Of a stretch of DNA of 64,000 nt, positions 37,106 through 45,611 are shown in pieces (position 1 is the first letter of the stretch; every line of letters starts with the position of its first letter). The stretch comes from G963666705 sp963666705. Its GTDB lineage: Bacteria > Pseudomonadota > Alphaproteobacteria > CADEGL01. Location: assembly GCA_963666705.2 (NCBI GenBank), contig CAXXKO010000001.1, forward strand, positions 682,001 to 746,000, in the 5' to 3' direction. The notes under the pieces were generated by a model. The model ran no database searches. It worked only from the letters and a program-made list of their open reading frames with translations, and was not told the origin of the DNA. Made by a program: the position numbers and the translations under genes.

Positions 37106-38221
37106 TGCTTAGTTTCGTAAATCCGCGTATGTTTTTTTGAGGGTGACCGGATGGACCTTGGCCTTTCGCCATTCGAAGGGAGTGGCTTTGACATTGTAAG
37201 CCTCGATGAAACGGTCGATGGCATCGCAGACCTCGCGCGGCGAGGTGAAGCTGGCCCCGCGCAAGGCGCGCCGGGTGAGAATGCTGAACCAGCATTCGAC
37301 CTGATTGAGCCAACTCGCGTGGGTCGGGGTGAAGTGGAAATGGACGTTCTTATGGCGCGCCAGCCATTGGTCGCGCTTGGGCTTGTGGGTCGAAAGGTTG
37401 TCGAGGATCACGTGAATCTCCTGGTCCGGGTAGTCGGCGACGATGCGGTTCATGAAGTCGAGGAACTCGGTCCGGCGGCGGCGTTTGTAATGCCCCGCCT
37501 TGACCTCGCCAGTGATGATGTCGAGGGCGGCGAACAGTGTCGTCGTGCCGTGACGCTTGTAGTCATGGCTGAAGCCCCGGAGGGCGCTGCCGTTGGCCAG
37601 CTCGAGATAGCCCTGCGCCCGCTCGAGCGCCTGGATGCCGGGCTTCTCGTCGACCGCCAGAACCACGGCGCTGTCCGGCGGATCGAGGTAGAGGGCGACG
37701 ATGTCCGCCGCCTTGGCGGCGAATTCGGGATCGGTGCTGATGCACCAGCTCCGGCGCCGTTGCAGATGGATGCCATGGCGGCGCAACACCCGCCACACAT
37801 GGCTCGGCGAAACATCCCCCAGGGCCTCGGCCACCAGGCTTCCCGTCCAGGTGGCGTGGCCCGCCGGCGGCGTCTCGTCCAGCCGCGCCAATATGCGCCG
37901 CTCCGTCGCCGCGTCGTAGCGCCGCTTCACCCCCGGTCGTGGCGCGTCGGCAAGGCCGCCCAGCCCAGTCCGCGCATAGCGGACCCGCCATTTGCTCACC
38001 GTCGCCGGCCGCACCCGCAAGGCCGCGGCGATCTCCAGATTGCCTCGTCCATCCGCCGCCTGAAGGATGATCCGCGCCCGCAACGCCATGCGCTGCTCCG
38101 TCTTCGCCGACCGGACCCACTGTTCCAGCGCGCCCCGGGCCTCTTCCCCAACCGTGATGGGGGTCGCTGTTCTGCTCATACCCCATCATATAATAGTTCG
38201 CTTTCTTTTGCAAGTAAGTAC
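37105..38221 (-). mobile_element. IS630-2 (duplicate of IS630-1)
   Basis: Same ends, same TA target in the rloB stop and same neighbours as IS630-1; present because the whole block was duplicated, not by new transposition. Confidence 0.93.
37109..38179 (-). CDS. IS630-family transposase (duplicate)
   Basis: 356 residues, identical to the product of 23522-24592. Confidence 0.93.
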   Translation of the reverse strand: MSRTATPITVGEEARGALEQWVRSAKTEQRMALRARIILQAADGRGNLEIAAALRVRPATVSKWRVRYARTGLGGLADAPRPGVKRRYDAATERRILARLDETPPAGHATWTGSLVAEALGDVSPSHVWRVLRRHGIHLQRRRSWCISTDPEFAAKAADIVALYLDPPDSAVVLAVDEKPGIQALERAQGYLELANGSALRGFSHDYKRHGTTTLFAALDIITGEVKAGHYKRRRRTEFLDFMNRIVADYPDQEIHVILDNLSTHKPKRDQWLARHKNVHFHFTPTHASWLNQVECWFSILTRRALRGASFTSPREVCDAIDRFIEAYNVKATPFEWRKAKVHPVTLKKTYADLRN

Positions 38222-38568
38222 TAGAGCGGTTCCGCTTTGATCGGACCCACTCTAGCCCTATTTGTCGCTCGCGGCAGCGGACCAAGTGGTCCGCGCCTGC
38301 GCGGGCGCGCCGGGTGACCGGCGGGCGCCTTGCGGCCTGGAGCGATTCCAGTCGAGGTGGAGGTGCTCTAGCCGAACTCTCCCGTCGCGTTCCGGCCCAG
38401 TCCCCGGCCGGCCGCCCATATGGATATCGCGGCGCCCCCCATGTTGCGTCGCAAGAATGATTCTGGCATGGTCCGCGCGATTTTTTCCAGCGCAGGAAGA
38501 ACGCACGGCTCCGGCCCCACCCCGCGAATGCGGTGGCCGATCCGCCGGGCCATGAAGGGGACACGACA
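38222..38568. repeat. hppA upstream region (duplicate)
   Basis: Matches 24635-24981, including the palindrome starting CTAGAGCGGTTCCG. Confidence 0.6.
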
Positions 38569-40638
38569 ATGGAGTGGCTGATCTTGGCGAGCGGTGTGCT
38601 CGCCCTCGTCTACGGAGTCTGGGCCAGCAAGACGGTTCTCGCCGCGGATGCCGGCAACGAGCGCATGCGGGAGATCGCGGGCGCGATCCAGGTCGGCGCT
38701 CGCGCCTACCTGAACCGGCAGTACATGACCATCGCCCTGGTGGGCGTGGTGATCGGCATCGTGCTTGGGCTGCTGCTCGGGCTCTGGGCCGGGATCGGCT
38801 ATTTTATCGGCGCCATCCTTTCAGGCGCCGCCGGCTATATCGGCATGAACATCTCGGTGCGCGCGAACGTGCGCACGGCCGAGGCCGCGCGCAAGGGCCT
38901 CGCCCCCGCCCTCACCATCGCCTTCCAGTCGGGCGCCGTCACCGGCATGCTGGTAGTCGGCCTCGGCCTCCTGGGCGTCGGCGGTTATTACTTCTACCTC
39001 GACTCGACGGGAATGGAGACCCGCAAGCTGCTGGAGGCACTGGTCGCGCTCAGCTTCGGCGCCTCGCTGATTTCGATCTTCGCGCGCCTCGGCGGCGGCA
39101 TCTTCACCAAGGGCGCCGATGTCGGCGCCGACCTCGTCGGCAAGATCGAAGCCGGCATCCCCGAGGACGACCCGCGCAACCCGGCGGTGATCGCCGACAA
39201 CGTTGGCGACAACGTGGGCGACTGTGCCGGCATGGCGGCCGACCTGTTCGAGACTTACGTGGTCACCATCGTCGCGACCATGCTGCTCACGTCCCTATTC
39301 ATCACCGGCGAGATTCTGTCCACCATGCTGCTCTTCCCCCTCGCCATCGGTGCCGTGTGCATCCTGGGCTCGATCGCCGGCACCTTCTTCGTGCGTCTGG
39401 GCGCCAGCAACAACATCATGGGCGCCCTCTACAAGGGCTTCATCGCCAGCGCCGCGATCTCGGCCGCGCTCATCGCCATACTGATTTATTTCATGATCGG
39501 CTTCACGACCGAGCTCCAGGTCGATGGCGAAACCATCCAGGGTCGGGACCTCTTCTACTGCGGCCTCGTCGGCCTGGTCGTGACCGGCCTCATCGTCTGG
39601 ATCACCGAGTACTACACCGGCACCGACCACAGGCCGGTCAGGTCGGTGGCCCGATCCTCGACGACGGGTCACGCCACTAACATCATCCAGGGCCTGGCCG
39701 TCTCGATGGAGGCGACGGCGCTGCCGGTGATCGTGATCTCGGGCGGCATCGTCCTGGCACATCTGAGCGCCGGGCTTTTCGGCATCGCCATCGCGGCCAC
39801 CACCATGCTGGCGCTCGCCGGCATGGTGGTGGCGCTCGATGCTTATGGCCCCGTCACCGACAACGCGGGCGGCATCGCCGAGATGGCGGAGCTCGAGGCC
39901 GAGGTGCGCAAGACCACCGATGCGCTCGACGCGGTCGGCAACACCACCAAGGCCGTGACCAAGGGCTACGCCATCGGCTCCGCCGGCTTGGGCGCTCTGG
40001 TCCTCTTCGCCGCCTATACCCAGGACCTGCAGCATTACTTCCCGGACGTGAGCGTCGACTTCTCGCTGCGCAACCCCTACGTGGTCGTGGGTCTGTTCAT
40101 AGGCGGCCTCTTGCCATACCTGTTCGGCGCCCTCGGCATGCAGGCCGTGGGTCGCGCCGGCGGCCAGGTGGTCGAGGAGGTGCGCCGCCAGTTCCGCGAG
40201 ATCCCGGGTATCATGGAAGGCACGGGGAAGCCCGACTACAACCGCGCCGTCGACCTGCTGACCAAGGCTGCGATCAAGGAGATGATCGTCCCCTCGCTCC
40301 TGCCCATTCTCGCGCCCATCGCGCTCTATGCCATCGTCCGGGTCATTGCCGGGACCGGGGCGGCGTTCTCCTCGCTTGGCGCCATGCTGCTCGGCGTCAT
40401 CGTCACAGGCATCTTCGTGGCCATCTCGATGACCTCGGGCGGCGGCGCCTGGGATAATGCCAAGAAGTATATCGAGGACGGCAATCACGGCGGCAAGGGC
40501 TCGGATGCCCACCATGCGGCCGTCACCGGCGATACGGTTGGCGATCCCTACAAGGACACGGCCGGCCCGGCCATCAACCCGATGATCAAGATCACCAATA
40601 TCGTGGCGATCCTGATGCTGGCCGTGCTGGCGGCCTGA
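38569..40638 (+). CDS. hppA: H+-translocating pyrophosphatase (second copy)
   Basis: 689 residues, identical to 24982-27051, with its whole upstream region, so it should be expressed. Its downstream terminator hairpins are deleted: 2 bp after the stop codon the sequence joins DUF177. Read-through into the following rpmF block is likely, and this arrangement may change dosage of both (inference). Confidence 0.95.
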   Translation: MEWLILASGVLALVYGVWASKTVLAADAGNERMREIAGAIQVGARAYLNRQYMTIALVGVVIGIVLGLLLGLWAGIGYFIGAILSGAAGYIGMNISVRANVRTAEAARKGLAPALTIAFQSGAVTGMLVVGLGLLGVGGYYFYLDSTGMETRKLLEALVALSFGASLISIFARLGGGIFTKGADVGADLVGKIEAGIPEDDPRNPAVIADNVGDNVGDCAGMAADLFETYVVTIVATMLLTSLFITGEILSTMLLFPLAIGAVCILGSIAGTFFVRLGASNNIMGALYKGFIASAAISAALIAILIYFMIGFTTELQVDGETIQGRDLFYCGLVGLVVTGLIVWITEYYTGTDHRPVRSVARSSTTGHATNIIQGLAVSMEATALPVIVISGGIVLAHLSAGLFGIAIAATTMLALAGMVVALDAYGPVTDNAGGIAEMAELEAEVRKTTDALDAVGNTTKAVTKGYAIGSAGLGALVLFAAYTQDLQHYFPDVSVDFSLRNPYVVVGLFIGGLLPYLFGALGMQAVGRAGGQVVEEVRRQFREIPGIMEGTGKPDYNRAVDLLTKAAIKEMIVPSLLPILAPIALYAIVRVIAGTGAAFSSLGAMLLGVIVTGIFVAISMTSGGGAWDNAKKYIEDGNHGGKGSDAHHAAVTGDTVGDPYKDTAGPAINPMIKITNIVAILMLAVLAA

Positions 40639-40640
40639 TC

Positions 40641-40837
40641 GCGCGCGGCCCTCGGGGGAGGACGGCGGCGCCATCGACATCGGCGAGGCGGTGGCCCAGC
40701 AGGTGGCGCTGGCCCTCGACCCCTATCCGCGCGCGCCGGGCGCGCAAGTCCCGGCAGTGGGCCATGACGGCGGGCCCGATGCGGACGTCCGGCGGCCCTT
40801 CGCGGCCCTGGCCGCGCTCCGCCGCCGGCCCGACTGA
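40641..40837 (+). pseudogene. DUF177, C-terminal third left by a deletion
   Basis: The join lies in GCGCGCGG (40641-40648), which occurs both after hppA (27054-27061) and inside DUF177 (28818-28825) of copy 1. The remnant keeps the last 60-odd codons (P-S-G-E-D-G-G-A-I-D-I-G onward) and the native stop at 40835-40837, but no start. Confidence 0.93.
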
Positions 40838-40853
40838 GCGGCGCGCGGTGACG

Positions 40854-42056
40854 CAGGGCTATCGCATTTGAACATTTGTGAACTGTGAGAGCATGCTTGT
40901 GAGGAAGGCATTGTCCCAGCCGGCGCGCTTGAGCTTGCCGCGCATCGAGCCTTGGGAGGGTTCGAGTTGGGCGAGGTTGAGGGCGAGCTTGCGCAGCAAG
41001 GCCAGGTTTTGCGGTCCGTGGTCCTTGCGGTTCCTGGCCTGATCTTCGTCGAAGACGACGTCGAGCACCCAGTGGAGTTGGTTTTCGATGCTCCAGTGGC
41101 TGCGCACGATGTTGTTGAAGCGGGCGGGCGGGATGGCCTTGCTGAGCAGATAGTAGCGGGTTTCGGTGGTCCTCAGGCAGCCGATCTCGCGGCTGGCGAC
41201 GACCTTGCCGACGGCCTTGAGGCCGGGCCAGCCGTGGCCGTCCTGAAGCCACGCGATATCGGTGCTGAGACTGGCGCTGCGGGTCTCGATGCGGCCATGG
41301 CCCTTGTCGACCTCGGTGGCGCTGTCGAGCGGCGTCTCGGGATCATCGAGGAACAGGCACATGTCGTCCCGCAGGGTGCCTTGATTGGCCTTGAGCGCCA
41401 GCACGTAGTCGGCCTTCTGCTCGATCACCCGCTGGGCGATCGTGCGCTGGCAACTCATCGCATCGGCGGTGACGATGCGGCCCTTCAAGGACAACAACGC
41501 AAGCAACCGCGGCACGGCGACGATCTCGTTCGATTTGTCGCCGACCGCCAGCTGAGCCAGGACCAGGCGCTGATCGGCCGCCCAGGCGCTGACCAGATGC
41601 AGCGGCGAGCCCGCCGAGGCCCGATCGAAGGAGCGCCTGAGGGTCTTGCCGTCGATCGCGACAACCCCCTCACAGGTCTCGGCAAAGCGCTTCATGAAGC
41701 CGAGGAACCAAGCGTGGAAGCCATCCGGATCGAGCAGCCGGAACACCCGCGAGAAGGTGTCGTGGCTCGGAATGCCGTGCTCCAGCGTCAAAAACTCTTC
41801 CAGAAACCCCCGTTTCGACCGCCCAAACAGCGCCATGTCGGCGCAGGTCTCACCGCCGCACAGCACCGTACACAGCGCAATGATCAGCAACTCGTGCAGC
41901 GAATGCCGCTTCGCATTCCCCGTCCGCGGGTCCTCCAGAGCCTCGAATACCTCGACAATCCCGTCCATGGCGCCAGCCTCCAAGCTGTTGGCACCATCTC
42001 GTAGAATCCATCAACCCGCCCCAAAGCAAGCCCTTTTTCCTAATGCGATTCCCCTG
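40854..42056 (-). mobile_element. ISAs1-family element (1203 bp)
   Basis: Ends CAGGGCTATCGCATTTG at 40854 and CAGGGGAATCGCATTAG read inward from 42056, the typical ISAs1 tip. Flanked by the 10-bp duplication CGCGGTGACG (40844-40853 and 42057-42066). The intact site is seen in copy 1 near 29020. It separates the DUF177 remnant from rpmF. Confidence 0.95.
40859..41968 (-). CDS. ISAs1-family transposase
   Basis: 369 residues from MDGIVEVFEALEDPRTGN at 41968; an ATG at 41983 is in frame. The N-terminal DDE_Tnp_1-associated domain (ALEDPRTGNAKRHSLHELLIIA, without break) is followed by VAIDGKTLRRSFD, IVTADAMSCQ and the Glu of HWSIENQLHWVLDV. Intact. Its stop lies 5 bp from the IS tip. Confidence 0.93.
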   Translation of the reverse strand: MDGIVEVFEALEDPRTGNAKRHSLHELLIIALCTVLCGGETCADMALFGRSKRGFLEEFLTLEHGIPSHDTFSRVFRLLDPDGFHAWFLGFMKRFAETCEGVVAIDGKTLRRSFDRASAGSPLHLVSAWAADQRLVLAQLAVGDKSNEIVAVPRLLALLSLKGRIVTADAMSCQRTIAQRVIEQKADYVLALKANQGTLRDDMCLFLDDPETPLDSATEVDKGHGRIETRSASLSTDIAWLQDGHGWPGLKAVGKVVASREIGCLRTTETRYYLLSKAIPPARFNNIVRSHWSIENQLHWVLDVVFDEDQARNRKDHGPQNLALLRKLALNLAQLEPSQGSMRGKLKRAGWDNAFLTSMLSQFTNVQMR

Positions 42057-42119
42057 CGCGGTGACGGCATTCGGCTTGCCGCGCGGTATGATATCGTTTA
42101 AGTAGACGCGCTCGAAACC

Positions 42120-42200
42120 GAGCGCCCAACGAGAGATAGAGCGCCCAACGAGAGATAGAGCGCCCAACGAGAGATAGAGCGCCCAACGAGAGATAGAGCG
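42120..42200 (+). repeat. Tandem 19-bp repeats before rpmF (copy 2)
   Basis: Four exact units plus GAGCG, same as 29084-29164; repeat number unchanged since duplication. Confidence 0.93.
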
Positions 42201-42201
42201 A

Positions 42202-42384
42202 ATGGCCGTACCGAAGAGAAAAGTCTCCAAGTCCAGGCGCGACATGCGGCGTGCCCACGACGCCTTGCCCGCGCCCGCCTACGCGGAATGCCCCAATTGT
42301 GGCGAGCTCAAGCGCCCGCACCATGTTTGCAATGCGTGCGGCTATTACCGCGACCGTGAGGTCGTCGAGGCCGGGGGCGCTTAG
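42202..42384 (+). CDS. rpmF: 50S ribosomal protein L32 (second copy)
   Basis: 60 residues, identical to 29166-29348. Upstream it now has the ISAs1 element instead of an intact DUF177 gene, so its promoter context differs from copy 1. Confidence 0.97.
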   Translation: MAVPKRKVSKSRRDMRRAHDALPAPAYAECPNCGELKRPHHVCNACGYYRDREVVEAGGA

Positions 42385-42420
42385 CCGCCAACTTCGCGGC
42401 CGGGAAAGGGGGCTGATACC

Positions 42421-43470
42421 GTGACCGAGCCCTTGACCATCGCGCTCGATGCCATGGGCGGCGATTATGCGCCGAAGATCGTCATCAAGGGCGCCCATAT
42501 CGCCCGCGAGCGCTATCCCGACATCCAATTCCTGATCTTTGGCGACGAGGCCCGGATCGGGCGGCAACTGCGCCGCCGTCGCCGCCTGCGGAGCTGCGTG
42601 ACCGTCCATCACACCGATGAGGTCGTCTCCAGCGAGGCGAGCCTCGCCGTGGCTCTGCGCGGCGGCCGCCGATCGAGCATGCGCCTGGCCATCAACGCGG
42701 TGCGCGACGGCGCGGCGGCCGGTGTGGTCTCGGCCGGCAACACGGGCGCGCTGATGGCCATGGCCAAGATCGCGCTCAAGACCCTGCCCGGGATCGACCG
42801 GCCGGCCATCGCGTCGTTCTTTCCAACCCTCAAGGGCGAGAGCGTGATGCTCGACCTCGGCGCCAATGTGGTGTGCGACGCCACCAACCTGGTCGAGTTC
42901 GCCGTCATGGGGCAGCTCTTCGCCCGCACGGTGCTGGGCTTCGTCGAGCCGACGGTGGGCCTGCTCAACGTCGGCTCGGAGGAGATGAAGGGGCACGAGG
43001 AGATCCGCGCCGCCCACGCCATCCTGCGCCAGGGCGGGCTGCCCGTGAAGTATCACGGCTTCATGGAGGGCAACGACATCGCCGCGGGCACGGTCGACGT
43101 GGTGGTCACCGACGGCTTCTCGGGCAACATCGCGCTCAAGACGGCCGAGGGTACGGCGCGCCTGGTCAACACCTTCCTCGCCGACGCCTTCCGCAGCTCG
43201 CTCTCGAGCCGGCTCGGCTACCTGCTGGCGCACCGGGCGCTCAAAAAGCTGCGCGCACGCATCGATCCGCGGCGCTACAACGGCGCCATGTTCCTCGGCC
43301 TCAACGGCATCGTGGTCAAGAGCCATGGCGGCACCGACGCGCTCGGCTTCGCCAACGCCATTGGCGTCGCCGCCGACATGGCGCTCGGCGGCATCAACGA
43401 ACGCATCAAGGAAGAGCTCGCGCGCCCCGACTGGGCGGTCGACGGCGACGCCGCCAAGGCCGCCGTCTGA
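42421..43470 (+). CDS. plsX: Phosphate acyltransferase PlsX (second copy)
   Basis: 349 residues, GTG start, identical to 29385-30434. Confidence 0.95.
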   Translation: MTEPLTIALDAMGGDYAPKIVIKGAHIARERYPDIQFLIFGDEARIGRQLRRRRRLRSCVTVHHTDEVVSSEASLAVALRGGRRSSMRLAINAVRDGAAAGVVSAGNTGALMAMAKIALKTLPGIDRPAIASFFPTLKGESVMLDLGANVVCDATNLVEFAVMGQLFARTVLGFVEPTVGLLNVGSEEMKGHEEIRAAHAILRQGGLPVKYHGFMEGNDIAAGTVDVVVTDGFSGNIALKTAEGTARLVNTFLADAFRSSLSSRLGYLLAHRALKKLRARIDPRRYNGAMFLGLNGIVVKSHGGTDALGFANAIGVAADMALGGINERIKEELARPDWAVDGDAAKAAV

Positions 43471-43606
43471 TCCCCCGGCGGGGCGCTTCGCGGATTCGCG
43501 GACGCCATGCGCCAGCGGATGAACGAATTCCGACATCCCTTTGGAATTGACGGTTTTTCCCCGGCGGTCTACCCTGTCCTCATAAGCTCCGGGGAGGGGT
43601 CTGGTC

Positions 43607-43930
43607 ATGACTGGCGAAACCGTCACGCGCGCGCATCTCAGTGAAGTGGTCTATCAGGAGGTCGGGCTCTCGCGCCATGAATCGGCCCAGCTCGTCGAAT
43701 CGGTCCTGGCCCAGGTCTCGGATGCGCTGACGGCGGGCGAGACGGTCAAGATATCTTCCTTCGGCAGCTTCTCCGTGCGCCAGAAGGGGCGGCGCATCGG
43801 GCGCAACCCCAAGACCGGGGCCGAAGTGCCCATCCTGCCACGCCGGGTTCTGGTGTTCCGCGCCTCGCACGTGCTCAAGGACCGGATCAACGACCTCCTG
43901 ACGCGGCGGCCGCGGTCCGCGGCCTCCTGA
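43607..43930 (+). CDS. ihfA: Integration host factor alpha (second copy)
   Basis: 107 residues, identical to 30571-30894. Doubling of one IHF subunit could unbalance the alpha/beta ratio (inference). Confidence 0.93.
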   Translation: MTGETVTRAHLSEVVYQEVGLSRHESAQLVESVLAQVSDALTAGETVKISSFGSFSVRQKGRRIGRNPKTGAEVPILPRRVLVFRASHVLKDRINDLLTRRPRSAAS

Positions 43931-43977
43931 CCGACGGCGGACCGGGCCGGGACAGACTCGCGCGGCGCGCGCCCAGG

Positions 43978-44409
43978 ATGGCGACACCCCAGCGACAGCT
44001 GCGCAAGTCCAAGGCGGCGTTTCGCACCATCAGCGAGGTCGCCGACTCGCTCGAGGTGCCGCAGCACGTGCTGCGCTTCTGGGAAACCAAGTTCACCCAG
44101 GTAAAGCCCATGAAGCGCGGCGGCGGCCGGCGTTACTACCGGCCCGAGGATGTCGACCTCCTGCGCCGCGTCCGCGACCTCCTCTACCAGGAGGGCTACA
44201 CCATCAAGGGCGTGCAGAAGCTGCTGCGCGAGGGCGGGGCCAAGGGCGTGCTCGACCCGGACGCCGCGCGCCCGGCGGCGACGGCGGCCGGCGTGGGCTC
44301 CGATGGGGCGGCGCCCGGGGCGCTCGGCGCGGGCGAGCGGGCCGAGCTCGAAGCCATCCTCGAGGAGCTGACAGCACTGCGCGCGCTCCTGCGTGGCGGC
44401 CAAGAGTAG
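43978..44409 (+). CDS. MerR-family regulator (second copy)
   Basis: 143 residues, identical to 30942-31373. The downstream sequence here is the uninterrupted ISNCY target site. Confidence 0.9.
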   Translation: MATPQRQLRKSKAAFRTISEVADSLEVPQHVLRFWETKFTQVKPMKRGGGRRYYRPEDVDLLRRVRDLLYQEGYTIKGVQKLLREGGAKGVLDPDAARPAATAAGVGSDGAAPGALGAGERAELEAILEELTALRALLRGGQE

Positions 44410-44466
44410 ACGCCGACCCGGCAGCTTGTCCCGCCATCCGCGCGCGGCTATAGTCCGTACCCTGGC

Positions 44467-44543
44467 CGGAGCGTAGCGCAGCCTGGTAGCGCATCACACT
44501 GGGGGTGTGAGGGTCGTCGGTTCAAATCCGGCCGCTCCGACCA
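44467..44543 (+). tRNA. tRNA-Pro (GGG), second copy
   Basis: Identical to 32858-32934 over 77 nt, with CCA encoded. Confidence 0.95.
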
Positions 44544-44641
44544 ATTTTTCCCCGGTATATCATTGGCTTGGCTAATGCTTCGGCCGAGTCCTTCGTTGTC
44601 TTCGGGCTCGCGGATGGCCCGGCGGGAAGAGGCGCCCGGCC

Positions 44642-45487
44642 ATGCGTATCACGCTCATCCAGATGAATAGCGCCGCTGGCCGTGATGAGAACGTCGCACG
44701 AGCCTGCGACCGCATCGACCAGGCGGTGGCGGCCGAGCGCCCGGACCTCATCGTCCTGCCCGAGCTCTTCAACACCCTCTATTTCCCGCAATACCGGGAC
44801 ATGGCCCATACGGCGCTGGCCGAGCCGGACGACGGCCCGACCATGACGCGCATCCGCGCCAAGGCGGCCGAGCACCGCGTCCATATGGTGGCCACGATCT
44901 ATGAGGAGGAGGGGCCGGGGCTGCTGTACGACACGGCCATGCTGGTGGGGCCGGACGGCGCGATTCAGGACAAGTACCGCAAGGTGCACCCCTCCGCCGT
45001 CCATAGCCTCGAGAAGATCTATTTCCGCTACGGCTCGCGCTTCCGGGTCGCGCGCATCGGCGACTGGCGGGTCGGGTTCGTGGTCTGCTACGACATGCTG
45101 TTCCCCGAGTCCGCGCGCGCCACCGCGCTCCTGGGCGCCGACCTCATCGTGGCGCCCTACGCGACGACGCGGACAACCATGTGGCGGGAGATGCTGCGCA
45201 CCCGCGCCTTCGAGAACGGCGTCTACCTCGCGGCCTGCAACAAGGTGGGGACGGAGGGCGAGTGGACCTTCGGCGGCACCAGCCTGATCGTCGACCCCCT
45301 GGGCGAGATCCTCGGCGAGGCGAGCGGGGCCGGGGACGACACCATCACCGCCACCCTCGACCACGACGCGGTCCACGCGGCGCGGCGGCGCTACCCCACC
45401 ATGCGCGACCGGCGGCCGGACCTCTACGGCGCGATCACCACCGAGATGGACCGCCTCCCGCGGCCGGGTGAGGAGGAGGGGGCCTGA
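44642..45487 (+). CDS. Nitrilase-superfamily amidase (second copy)
   Basis: 281 residues, identical to 33033-33878; triad Glu 41, Lys 114, Cys 149 intact. Confidence 0.85.
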   Translation: MRITLIQMNSAAGRDENVARACDRIDQAVAAERPDLIVLPELFNTLYFPQYRDMAHTALAEPDDGPTMTRIRAKAAEHRVHMVATIYEEEGPGLLYDTAMLVGPDGAIQDKYRKVHPSAVHSLEKIYFRYGSRFRVARIGDWRVGFVVCYDMLFPESARATALLGADLIVAPYATTRTTMWREMLRTRAFENGVYLAACNKVGTEGEWTFGGTSLIVDPLGEILGEASGAGDDTITATLDHDAVHAARRRYPTMRDRRPDLYGAITTEMDRLPRPGEEEGA

Positions 45488-45611
45488 ACCCGTGGGCCGG
45501 GCCTCGGCGCCCGACCCTCACCAACTTTTTCATCTCATATAAACGGATTTATTGTGTATTATTAAGTAGTTATAAAACTAAGTTCATATTGAGAATGAAA
45601 TTCTGAAACCC

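Noticed and set aside
37105..38221. IS630-2 as an independent transposition event
   Set aside because: Same site and flanks as IS630-1; it was copied with the block.
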